DNA of 11,003 nt from Oscillospiraceae bacterium. GTDB lineage: Bacteria; Bacillota; Clostridia; Oscillospirales; Oscillospiraceae. Numbering within the stretch: the first letter of the stretch is position 1; each line of letters starts with the position of its first letter. A model generated the notes under the pieces. The model did no database searches, was not told where the DNA came from, and saw only the letters and a program-made list of their open reading frames with translations. Of the stretch, positions 1 to 6,667 are shown one piece after another. The stretch spans positions 1 to 11,003 of the forward strand of contig JAIEIQ010000071.1 of the NCBI GenBank assembly GCA_029065305.1, written 5' to 3'. A program made the translations under genes and the position numbers.

Positions 1-1
1 G

Positions 2-190
2 TCCTATACACCTGCTGTAGAACAAGAGAAAGCGGTCATAAGTGAAACCAGGAGTTTTTTAGATCGGGTTTATCGTGGAAGCGTGGGCCTGATGATGAGC
101 GCTATGGCGGAGCGGCAGGAACTGACCTCAGCAGAGATTGCCGAGCTGCGGGCAATTTTGGACAGAGCGGGGGAGGGGGGAGGAAAATGA
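2..190 (+). CDS. BlaI/MecI/CopY-family repressor, C-terminal part (partial)
   Basis: The last 62 codons of a gene whose start lies outside the window. The readable part contains FLDRVYRGSV followed by an acidic helical stretch with LTSAEIAELRAIL, the usual C-terminal dimerisation region of BlaI/MecI repressors. The N-terminal winged helix that binds the operator is not in the window. Members of this family repress their own operon until the partner membrane protease inactivates them. The stop codon TGA overlaps the ATG of the next gene (ATGA), so the two are translationally coupled, as is typical of blaI-blaR1 pairs. The inducer cannot be told from this fragment. Family assignment rests on the tail sequence and, strongly, on the neighbouring M56 protease. 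Confidence 0.82.
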   Translation, partial: SYTPAVEQEKAVISETRSFLDRVYRGSVGLMMSAMAERQELTSAEIAELRAILDRAGEGGGK

Positions 191-2712
191 TGTGGAATTG
201 GGTTATCTCTTCCTCTGTGCTGATCCTGGTGGTGCTGGCCTTGCGGGCCTGCCTGGGACGGCGGATCAGCGCCCGGCTGCGGTACGTCCTGTGGGCGGTG
301 GTGCTGCTGCGGCTGCTGATTCCGGTACAGCTGTACACCTCGCCAGTGGCAGGGCTGAACGTCAGTGTGCCGCAGATGCCGGAGGTTTTGCGGGAGGAAT
401 CCAATATCCGGTTTGCGGAATTCGAGGCTCCCAATTCTTTCGGAGATCCCCCGCAAGAGAGTCGCGGAGAGGCTGTGGTGCATGCGGACGGGATTGCCCC
501 TCTGACGCTTCTGCTGTTCTTCTGGAGGGCAGGCGCGGTGCTTCTGGCGCTGGTTCTGCTGGGGGCAAATCTACGCTTTGCTATCCGGCTCCGTCGGGCG
601 CGGAGACCCCTAGAGGAGATCAAAGGTCCGCTGCCGGTGTACCAGGCGGCGGGATTGCCCTCGCCATGTCTGTTTGGTGTTCTCCGTCCCGCAATCTATG
701 TAACGGAGGCAGTGGCTGGAGATACGGTTATGCTGGAGCATGTTCTGGCCCACGAGCTGACCCACTACCGGCACCTGGACCACCTCTGGAGTATTTTCCG
801 GGGAATAGCCTTGGCGCTCCACTGGTGGAATCCGCTGGTTTGGCTGGCGGCGGTCCTCAGCAGGCGGGACGGGGAGCTGGCCTGTGACGAGGGCTCTCTG
901 CGGCGGCTGGGCGAAGGGGAGCGGGCGGCTTATGGCGAGACGCTTCTGCGTCTGGTCATTGCCAGAGCCAGCCCCTGGGACTTGCTTCGCTGTGCGACTA
1001 CCATGAACGGGGAGAAAAAGAATCTGAAGGAGCGGATTCGGAGGATCGCCAGCCGCCAGAAGATTTTGGCCAGCGCTTCCCTCATTGCGATTTTGATTGT
1101 GGTTGTTTTTTCAGTGACTGTTTTTGGACAGAAAGTGGAGGCGGATTTTGCTCCACAGCGTGCTTTTCTGGATGCGGAATATACCTTGGACTTGGACTGG
1201 GACAGTGAGGCGGAAACTGTTTTGGTTCATAAAAAGGATTTGGAGCCCCCGGAGTGGATCTTGGATGTCGTGAAGGGGGACTACAGAACGGAGGATGTTT
1301 CCAGCCTCTGGTCCGTCACTCTGGACGAAAGCCACGACAGATGCGGCACCTATTTTCTGTATCGGAAGGATGGCCGGGACTATCTGCTGGAGTACATGCC
1401 AAAAATGCAGCAGGGAATCTGCGACTATTCCTATTGCCTGTTCCATTTGAAGGATGGAGAGGCAATAACAGACCGAAAGAACAGCGTGACCTTCGATCTC
1501 ACATTTTCCTCTCAGCATCACGCCATGGACCCGGAGGCAATTGCGGATTTCATGTGGGAGGTCAACGGCCTTATTGGGGAGAGTGAATTGCTGCTCAACA
1601 CCAACCACTGGATGCTGAATCTGGAGGATATGGCGGATGGCAGGCTGCGGGACAACATCCTGGTCTCCCTGCAATATAAGGGGGATAGGGACTATTCGAC
1701 CAAAGAGGAACTTGCCGCCGCCTTGACGGATTATGCCGTCTATGCCGCAGACCATCCGGACGACATATACACCCCGCTTGGCAGCGATTTATCGGAACTG
1801 GAAGCCGCAGACATTGGAGATATCAGTTCTCAGACTGCAGTGACGGCGGAGGAACTGGCGAAGCTGATCCGGGAGGCTGCCCTCAACCGGACGAGCCGGT
1901 TTCATGAGTACGATGCCTTCGAGCAGGAGGAGGCCTGGATCTGGACCAAGGCAGAATGGGCAGTTCCTCTGACCGACAGCGGAACACTGCATCTCATCGC
2001 CTGCGGGAGCGGCAGCGTGGAGATGGCCTATGAGACGGAGGAGGGGGCCGCGTCGGCCTACTACACCTCGGCGGAGCTCTACAGCTTGATCTGTGAGGTA
2101 GGGGAGGACTTCCCAGTAGAGGACCTGCCCTATGAAGCGGACCTGGACCACGACGGGGAACCGGATAAGCTGGCACTCAAGGAAGGACCGGATGGAATGA
2201 GCTGGAGTCTCCAGTGCCGCACAGGAGACGGCCTCATGTGGCACGCACAGGCCTACACGCCGCACGTCGGGTGGAACGCCGTGTTTTTGTGCCGGATAGA
2301 TGGGAAGGACTACCTTCTCCGATATAATCCCTACATGAGCACCGGCCTGTGCGAATACTCCTACCGGCTGTTCTATCTCCAGGAGGGGAGGGAAGAGGTT
2401 GTCCAGGAGAATGCCGTTGACTTCGACTTGATTTTCAGTCCGGACTACGCGGAGAGCCACCAGTTTGAGCCGGAGGCCATTGCGGCCTTTATGGAGGAGA
2501 TCAACGCCCTGCTGGAAAACAGCACCCAGCTTCTGAACACGGATGAAAACCTCCTGGGCACCTTTGAGGAGGAGGGGAGGCTGCACGACAACCTCTGGTG
2601 GCTGGACGCGGAAGAAGACGGCTTTACAAGGGATGCCGGGAAATCTCTGCTGGAGAATTTGACTGCGTTCCAGGCGAATGCCGAACAGATATCCAGGAAT
2701 GCCACACATTAA
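187..2712 (+). CDS. BlaR1-like M56 family membrane metallopeptidase with duplicated extracellular module
   Basis: An 841-residue sensor-protease expected to sense an outside signal and trigger inactivation of the BlaI-type repressor encoded just upstream. The N-terminal ~315 residues form the M56 part: membrane segments near residues 4-22, 33-51 and 106-127, the zinc motif HELTH at 189-193, a further candidate ligand in ELACDE (E230), and another membrane segment near 294-314. The remaining ~525 residues should lie outside the cell. They are not the transpeptidase-like domain of classical BlaR1: I see no SxxK or KTG arrangement. Instead two similar modules, about 331-528 and 649-841, flank a ~120-residue linker. 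Both share a DLD start, DG(R/K)DYLL, G(I/L)C(D/E)YSY and PEAIA blocks, and LLNT. The start overlaps the repressor stop and follows a GGGGAGGA ribosome site. ATG 187 and ATG 190 are both possible. The protease assignment is firm; the ligand is unknown. Confidence 0.85.
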   Translation: MMWNWVISSSVLILVVLALRACLGRRISARLRYVLWAVVLLRLLIPVQLYTSPVAGLNVSVPQMPEVLREESNIRFAEFEAPNSFGDPPQESRGEAVVHADGIAPLTLLLFFWRAGAVLLALVLLGANLRFAIRLRRARRPLEEIKGPLPVYQAAGLPSPCLFGVLRPAIYVTEAVAGDTVMLEHVLAHELTHYRHLDHLWSIFRGIALALHWWNPLVWLAAVLSRRDGELACDEGSLRRLGEGERAAYGETLLRLVIARASPWDLLRCATTMNGEKKNLKERIRRIASRQKILASASLIAILIVVVFSVTVFGQKVEADFAPQRAFLDAEYTLDLDWDSEAETVLVHKKDLEPPEWILDVVKGDYRTEDVSSLWSVTLDESHDRCGTYFLYRKDGRDYLLEYMPKMQQGICDYSYCLFHLKDGEAITDRKNSVTFDLTFSSQHHAMDPEAIADFMWEVNGLIGESELLLNTNHWMLNLEDMADGRLRDNILVSLQYKGDRDYSTKEELAAALTDYAVYAADHPDDIYTPLGSDLSELEAADIGDISSQTAVTAEELAKLIREAALNRTSRFHEYDAFEQEEAWIWTKAEWAVPLTDSGTLHLIACGSGSVEMAYETEEGAASAYYTSAELYSLICEVGEDFPVEDLPYEADLDHDGEPDKLALKEGPDGMSWSLQCRTGDGLMWHAQAYTPHVGWNAVFLCRIDGKDYLLRYNPYMSTGLCEYSYRLFYLQEGREEVVQENAVDFDLIFSPDYAESHQFEPEAIAAFMEEINALLENSTQLLNTDENLLGTFEEEGRLHDNLWWLDAEEDGFTRDAGKSLLENLTAFQANAEQISRNATH

Positions 2713-2744
2713 TCAACAAAAGTTTAGTTTTGTTTAATAATGAA

Positions 2745-2782
2745 CAGGAGCTGTCCAATTCCAGAGGAGGGGACAGCTCCTG
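2745..2782 (+). terminator. hairpin after the BlaR1-like gene, probable terminator
   Basis: Perfect 12-bp inverted repeat, CAGGAGCTGTCC at 2745-2756 and GGACAGCTCCTG at 2771-2782, with a 14-nt loop. It lies 33 nt after the protease stop. The following tract CTTCTCTT is only moderately T-rich, so termination efficiency is uncertain. It separates the sensor operon from cwlD. Confidence 0.6.
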
Positions 2783-2839
2783 CTTCTCTTGTGGCATAGG
2801 GCAGACAAGCCGCGCATAGACTGCATGGGGGGTGCCATT

Positions 2840-3562
2840 ATGTTTTTGACATTTAAGAAGTGGACAATTTTGTACATCCTTTGCCTGGTTCTGCTTTTCG
2901 CTGGATTTGCCGCCATTTTGTGGCAGGGGAGCGCGGCTCAGGCGTCTAAAAATCTGGTTCTGCGGGAAGGGGAGGGCGCTGTATTGGTCATCGACCCCGG
3001 CCACGGGGGAGAGGATGGAGGCGCGGTGGCGGCGGACGGGACGGTAGAGTCCCGGATCAATCTGGCCGTAGCCCTCCAGATAGACGAGATTGCCCGGCTG
3101 CTGGGGGTGGAGACGGAGATGACCCGGCGGGAGGATATCTCCATTTACAGCGAGGGCGCGGAAACTCTGCGGCAGAAGAAGGTCTCCGATCTGAAAAACC
3201 GGGTGGAGCGGATCAACGGCGTAGAGAACGGCGTGCTCCTCAGCATTCATCAGAACAGTATGCCCACCGCTCCCGGCGTCCATGGAGCCCAGGCGTTCTA
3301 TAACCGGGTGGAGGGCAGTGAGGAGATGGCCTTGGCGGTGCAGGAGGCCCTGAATCTTGTCCTCAATGGGGCGGAGAACGCCAAAACCGCCAAGCGGATC
3401 GGAGATGACATCTATCTGATGAAAAATGTCACAGTACCGGCGGTGCTGGTGGAGTGCGGCTTTCTTTCCAACGTGCAGGAAACCACACAGCTGAACACAC
3501 AGGAGTACCAGACGAAATTGGCGGTCACAATCCTGTCCGCCGCGCTGGCCCACCTCCAGTAA
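2840..3562 (+). CDS. cwlD: N-acetylmuramoyl-L-alanine amidase CwlD (sporulation)
   Basis: Zinc amidase of the Amidase_3 family, 240 residues. CwlD removes peptide side chains from muramic acid during spore cortex synthesis, a step toward muramic-delta-lactam, which marks cortex for breakdown at germination. Residues 8-28 form one hydrophobic segment that should act as signal or anchor, placing the enzyme outside the forespore or mother-cell membrane. The catalytic domain begins with VLVIDPGHGG (zinc ligand H55), followed by E70, H137 in SIHQNS and E205 in VECGFLSN, the usual three ligands plus catalytic glutamate. RQKKVSDL at 111-118 is characteristic of CwlD and helps separate it from other amidases. 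An upstream TTG at 2789 is in frame, but ATG 2840 places the hydrophobic segment correctly and has a G-rich ribosome site. A hairpin precedes it and radA follows with its own promoter. Confidence 0.87.
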   Translation: MFLTFKKWTILYILCLVLLFAGFAAILWQGSAAQASKNLVLREGEGAVLVIDPGHGGEDGGAVAADGTVESRINLAVALQIDEIARLLGVETEMTRREDISIYSEGAETLRQKKVSDLKNRVERINGVENGVLLSIHQNSMPTAPGVHGAQAFYNRVEGSEEMALAVQEALNLVLNGAENAKTAKRIGDDIYLMKNVTVPAVLVECGFLSNVQETTQLNTQEYQTKLAVTILSAALAHLQ

Positions 3563-3570
3563 AAAAAGAC

Positions 3571-3599
3571 TAGCCAGACGGAAACATTTGTTGTATAAT
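3571..3599 (+). promoter_or_regulatory. sigma-A type promoter of radA
   Basis: A perfect -10 box TATAAT at 3594-3599 and a 4-of-6 -35 box TAGCCA at 3571-3576, with 17-nt spacing, lie just after the cwlD stop. The -10 box overlaps an in-frame ATG at 3598, so translation cannot sensibly begin there. This supports the radA start at 3634. Confidence 0.65.
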
Positions 3600-3633
3600 G
3601 AGGACAAATGCATCCAAACTGGAGGAACAGGCA

Positions 3634-5007
3634 ATGGCGAAGATTCGGTCCGTGTTCTACTGTACCGAGTGCGGAAACGAGACGCCCAAGTGGGCGGGGA
3701 AGTGTCCGGCCTGCGGGGCGTGGAACACTATTGTGGAGCAAGAGGCTCCGCCAAAGGCCAAGGCTGGCCGGGCGATAGGGGGAAAGAGCGGTTTTCAGCG
3801 TGTGAAGGCCGTCTCCTTAACAGAGGTTGACACAGCGCAGGAAATTCGCTTTTTAACCGGTATGGGGGAGCTGGACCGAGTGCTGGGCGGCGGCGCGGTG
3901 AAGGGCTCGCTGGTTCTGGTGGGCGGCGCGCCGGGGGTGGGGAAGTCCACCCTGATGCTCCAGATCTGCGGGAGCCTCAGCCGGGAAAACCGGGTGCTGT
4001 ATGTGTCCGGCGAGGAGTCAGTGCGGCAGCTGAAGCTCCGGGCCCAGCGGCTGGGGGTGGCTAGTGGGAACCTGCTGGTGCTGTCGGAAACTGCTCTGGA
4101 GGATGTTTTACAGTCCGTCTCCGACGAGGAACCGGATATCCTGATTGTGGACTCCATTCAGACGCTCTACAACGGGGCGCTGGAGAGCCCGCCGGGCAGT
4201 GTGGGCCAGGTGAAGGACTGCACCATGGCCCTCATGCAGCTGGCCAAGGGGCGGGACATCACGGTTTTTGTCATCGGCCACGTGAACAAGGAGGGCTCCA
4301 TCGCCGGTCCCAAGGTCCTGGAGCATATGGTGGACTGCGTGCTCTACTTCGAGGGGGAACAGCACAGCACCTGCCGGATTCTGCGGGCGGCAAAGAACCG
4401 GTTTGGAGCCACCAATGAGATCGGTGTGTTTGAGATGCTGGATGCCGGGCTGGAGGAGGTGGAAAATCCCTCCCAGATGCTGCTGTCCGGACGGCCTGAC
4501 GGTGCGCCGGGCACCTGCGTCACCTGTGTGATGGAGGGGGTGCGGCCTGTCCTGGCGGAGATTCAGGCGCTGCTGGCCCCGGCGTCCTACGGCAACGCCC
4601 GGCGGTCCAGCAACGGCTTCGATTTTGGGCGGGCGGCGATGCTGCTGGCAGTGCTGGAGAAGCGGGGCGGGCTGAAGGTGTCCACCTGCGACGCCTATCT
4701 GAATATTATTGGCGGACTGAACCTGGACGAGCCTGCCGCAGACCTAGCGGCGGTGCTGGCCCTGGCCTCCAGCTATGTGGACAGGCCCATCGCGCCGGAT
4801 CTGGCGGCTATCGGAGAGGTTGGTCTGACTGGCGAGCTGCGGGCCGTCAACAATCTGGACCAGCGGCTCAGCGAGGTCCGGCGGCTGGGGTTTCAAACCT
4901 GCATCATTCCGCGCCGCCGGGGCAAGAGCCCAGCGCCGCTGGACGGCCTGCGGGTTGTAGAAGCCGCCAACATTGGCGAGGCTATGCGGGCCGCGCTGGG
5001 GAAATAG
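3634..5007 (+). CDS. radA: DNA repair protein RadA
   Basis: A 457-residue RecA-like ATPase that promotes branch migration of recombination intermediates during homologous recombination and repair in the cytoplasm. Order of parts: a four-cysteine zinc finger (C10, C13, C24, C27); Walker A GAPGVGKST near 98-106; Walker B ILIVDS; the RadA-specific KNRFG motif at 254-258; and a C-terminal Lon-protease-like domain with LNLDEPAADLA, the region that shapes the hexamer. Length matches typical bacterial RadA (about 450-460). ATG 3634 is preferred over an in-frame ATG at 3598 for two reasons. It is preceded by GGAGGA at 3621-3626 with 7-nt spacing, and it gives the classic MAK...FYCTECG beginning. No odd features. 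Confidence 0.96.
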   Translation: MAKIRSVFYCTECGNETPKWAGKCPACGAWNTIVEQEAPPKAKAGRAIGGKSGFQRVKAVSLTEVDTAQEIRFLTGMGELDRVLGGGAVKGSLVLVGGAPGVGKSTLMLQICGSLSRENRVLYVSGEESVRQLKLRAQRLGVASGNLLVLSETALEDVLQSVSDEEPDILIVDSIQTLYNGALESPPGSVGQVKDCTMALMQLAKGRDITVFVIGHVNKEGSIAGPKVLEHMVDCVLYFEGEQHSTCRILRAAKNRFGATNEIGVFEMLDAGLEEVENPSQMLLSGRPDGAPGTCVTCVMEGVRPVLAEIQALLAPASYGNARRSSNGFDFGRAAMLLAVLEKRGGLKVSTCDAYLNIIGGLNLDEPAADLAAVLALASSYVDRPIAPDLAAIGEVGLTGELRAVNNLDQRLSEVRRLGFQTCIIPRRRGKSPAPLDGLRVVEAANIGEAMRAALGK

Positions 5008-5080
5008 GGGCGAAGCGGGATAAACACATGATTAAGCAAAATAAAAATTTTGTTCAATTCAGGGGGAGGAGTGACGGCCC

Positions 5081-6082
5081 ATGGCCAGCTATAGAGACGA
5101 CGCGCCGCAGATTCTCCGCGATTTCTTGTCCTACCACGAGACAATCAAAGCCCATTCCCAAAAGACAGTGGACGAATATTTTCTGGATCTGCGGAATTTT
5201 TTCCGCTATATGAAGCAAATCCGAGATCCATCTCTGCGGGATACGCCCTGGGAGGAAATCTCCATTTTGGACGTGGACGCGGATTTTGTGCGATCCATTA
5301 CACTCACAGACATCTACGGCTATTTGACGTACCTCAGCCGCGACCGGGCCCAGCAGCCCAACAGCGACCGGACGGACTACGGCCTCAGTGCCACCACCCG
5401 GGCCCGGAAAATTGCCACGCTGCGGTCCTTTTTCAACTACCTGACCACCAAGGCCCATCTGCTGGAGGACAATCCTGTCAAAGATCTGGACTCCCCGAAG
5501 CTCCAGAAGACACTGCCCAAGTACCTGACCTTGGATGAGAGCCTGAATCTGCTGGAGAGCGTGGATGGGAGCTTCAAGGAGCGGGATTACTGCATTTTGA
5601 CTCTCTTTCTCAACTGTGGGCTGCGGATCTCGGAGCTCATCGGCCTGAACCTCAGCGACATCCAGGGCGACGCCCTCCGGGTGCTGGGCAAGGGAAACAA
5701 GGTTCGGATCGTCTACCTCAATGACGCCTGCAAGGACGCCTTGGAGCACCACTTGGCGGTCCGCCATCCTATCGTGGGCAGGGACCAGAATGCGCTGTTC
5801 CTCTCCTCCAGGGATCAGCGGATCAGCCGCTCCAGCGTCCACGCTCTGGTAAAAAAGCACCTGCGCCACGCCGGGCTGGACAGCACCCAGTACTCCTCCC
5901 ACAAGCTCCGCCACACCGCCGCTACCCTGATGATCCAGAGCGGTGTGGATGTGCGGGCAATTCAGGAGGTTTTGGGCCATGAGCACCTGAATACCACGGA
6001 AATCTATACCCATATTGACAGCGAAACCCTGCGGATTGCGGCCCAGGCCAACCCGCTGGGCCGGATAAAGCGGAAGAAATAG
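5081..6082 (+). CDS. Xer-like tyrosine recombinase/integrase
   Basis: A 333-residue site-specific recombinase. The N-terminal SAM-like core-binding domain covers roughly residues 10-120, including the ARKIATLRSFFNYL helix common in XerC/XerD. The catalytic domain covers roughly 140-325. All catalytic positions are present: R182 in CGLRISELIGL, K204 in GKGNK, H274 and R277 in HKLRH, H300 in LGHEHLN, and nucleophile Y309 in TTEIYTHID. A strong AGGGGGAGGAG ribosome site lies about 9 nt before ATG 5081. It follows radA by 73 nt on the same strand with no clear terminator between, so the two may be co-transcribed. It could be the chromosome dimer resolvase (XerC/D/A type) or a stand-alone Xer homologue. 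It is ~35 residues longer than E. coli XerD, and no att or dif site is seen nearby, so I do not assign a symbol. Confidence 0.92.
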   Translation: MASYRDDAPQILRDFLSYHETIKAHSQKTVDEYFLDLRNFFRYMKQIRDPSLRDTPWEEISILDVDADFVRSITLTDIYGYLTYLSRDRAQQPNSDRTDYGLSATTRARKIATLRSFFNYLTTKAHLLEDNPVKDLDSPKLQKTLPKYLTLDESLNLLESVDGSFKERDYCILTLFLNCGLRISELIGLNLSDIQGDALRVLGKGNKVRIVYLNDACKDALEHHLAVRHPIVGRDQNALFLSSRDQRISRSSVHALVKKHLRHAGLDSTQYSSHKLRHTAATLMIQSGVDVRAIQEVLGHEHLNTTEIYTHIDSETLRIAAQANPLGRIKRKK

Positions 6083-6091
6083 AATCGTTTT

Positions 6092-6628
6092 CTATCCAAT
6101 GGCCCGCCGGACCCCAGTAAAATGCAGAAAACGGATGCCTACATAGTTGTAGGTGTTCAGGGGCCGGTTGTCCGCGTCGTAGCTGTGGGCAGCAATGAGC
6201 ACGTCCGCCGGCTGGAGGGCCGGCTGGCGGAGGAGCCGCACTACCACCGGCGAGTGGTTCCACATCTCCCCGGTGAAGGAGAGCTGCACCACGTCCCCCG
6301 GGAGCAGCTGTCCAATGGAGGCCGCTTCCGCCACTGGCCCCTGGGTTTCCTCCGTTCGCGTCATAAAGTTGTAAAAATACTCCACCCCCGTCCAGGCGGG
6401 GGCTTTTTTGTTGGCATTGATGTAATACCAGCCGAAATCTCCGTCGTAGTTCATCACGCCGCTGCCGGCATAGACGCACTGGGAGGCGAAGTTGGTACAG
6501 TCGCCGCCGATGTGCTCATAGTCATAGAAGGCCGGATTCCGGCCATAGGCCCAGCGCTTGGCGTACCACACCGCCGAGGCCCGGTCGTAGGGCAGCCACT
6601 GCCATTTCTGTTCGGTCAAAACAATCAC
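6092..6628 (-). CDS. putative amidase domain protein (Amidase_6 type, papain-like fold)
   Basis: A small protein of about 178 residues. Its sequence fits the 'putative amidase domain' family common in Clostridia: YDRASAVWYAKRWA, then NPAFYDY, GGDCTNFASQC, GWYYINAN and AWTGVEYFYNF. The likely nucleophile is C44 in GGDCTNF and the likely catalytic histidine is H125 in WNHSPVVV. H148 in AAHSYDADNRPL is also conserved-looking. No signal peptide is present, so the site of action is unclear. The substrate is unknown; a peptide or cell-wall amide bond is the family-level guess. The start is unusual: no ATG is available. GTG 6628 (used here) and TTG 6619 are the only sensible starts, and both lie in or beside the terminator hairpin of the upstream ATPase gene, with GGAAGGGG in the stem as ribosome site. 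Spacing favours TTG 6619. The stop is 9 nt from the convergent recombinase stop. Confidence 0.82.
   Translation of the reverse strand: MIVLTEQKWQWLPYDRASAVWYAKRWAYGRNPAFYDYEHIGGDCTNFASQCVYAGSGVMNYDGDFGWYYINANKKAPAWTGVEYFYNFMTRTEETQGPVAEAASIGQLLPGDVVQLSFTGEMWNHSPVVVRLLRQPALQPADVLIAAHSYDADNRPLNTYNYVGIRFLHFTGVRRAIG
6385..6409 (+). terminator. intrinsic terminator-like element inside the convergent amidase gene
   Basis: On the plus strand CCCCCG (6385-6390), a 6-nt loop TCCAGG and CGGGGG (6397-6402) are followed by C and six T residues (6404-6409), a textbook Rho-independent arrangement. It lies ~300 nt after the recombinase stop, antisense to the amidase codons for NKKAPAWTG. It could end transcripts reading out of the recombinase gene. 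The arrangement may also be a chance product of the codons for the conserved peptide. Confidence 0.45.
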
Positions 6629-6659
6629 CCCTTCCGCACAGTATATGCGGAGGGGGTGA
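6617..6659 (-). terminator. terminator hairpin after the metal ATPase gene, overlapping the amidase start
   Basis: On the minus strand, TCACCCCCTCCGCA and TGCGGAAGGGGTGA form a 14-bp stem (plus arm positions 6646-6659 and 6625-6638) with one G-U pair, extendable by two A-T pairs, and a 7-nt loop. The T-rich tract TTGTTTT follows. It begins 8 nt after the ATPase stop codon, as expected for an intrinsic terminator. Its downstream arm also contains the GGAAGGGG ribosome site and GTG start candidate of the amidase gene. Confidence 0.7.
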
Positions 6660-6667
6660 TTTCTGCC

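Noticed and set aside
138..887. A 249-codon plus-strand frame overlapping the start of the BlaR1-like gene
   Set aside because: Gly/Ala/Arg-rich shadow of the M56 protease in another frame, with no recognisable motif.
2716..2733. AT-rich inverted repeat ACAAAA...TTTTGT after the BlaR1-like stop
   Set aside because: Only 6-7 bp and AT-only; it does not match the TACA/TGTA pattern of BlaI operators and sits at the 3' end of the gene rather than at a promoter.
2624..3634. A 336-codon minus-strand frame opposite cwlD
   Set aside because: Shadow frame: cwlD on the other strand has all zinc ligands and a signal/anchor segment.
5028..5213. A 61-codon plus-strand frame starting before the recombinase
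   Set aside because: Overlaps the recombinase start in another frame, has no clear ribosome site and no motif.
5081..6082. Recombinase as the integrase of a mobile element
   Set aside because: No attachment-site repeats, excisionase or phage/plasmid genes lie nearby, and the neighbours are core genes; a Xer-type housekeeping or stand-alone role is more likely.
6079..6094. ATAGAA...TTCTAT repeat between the convergent recombinase and amidase stops
   Set aside because: A 6-bp AT-rich stem is too weak to call a terminator with confidence.
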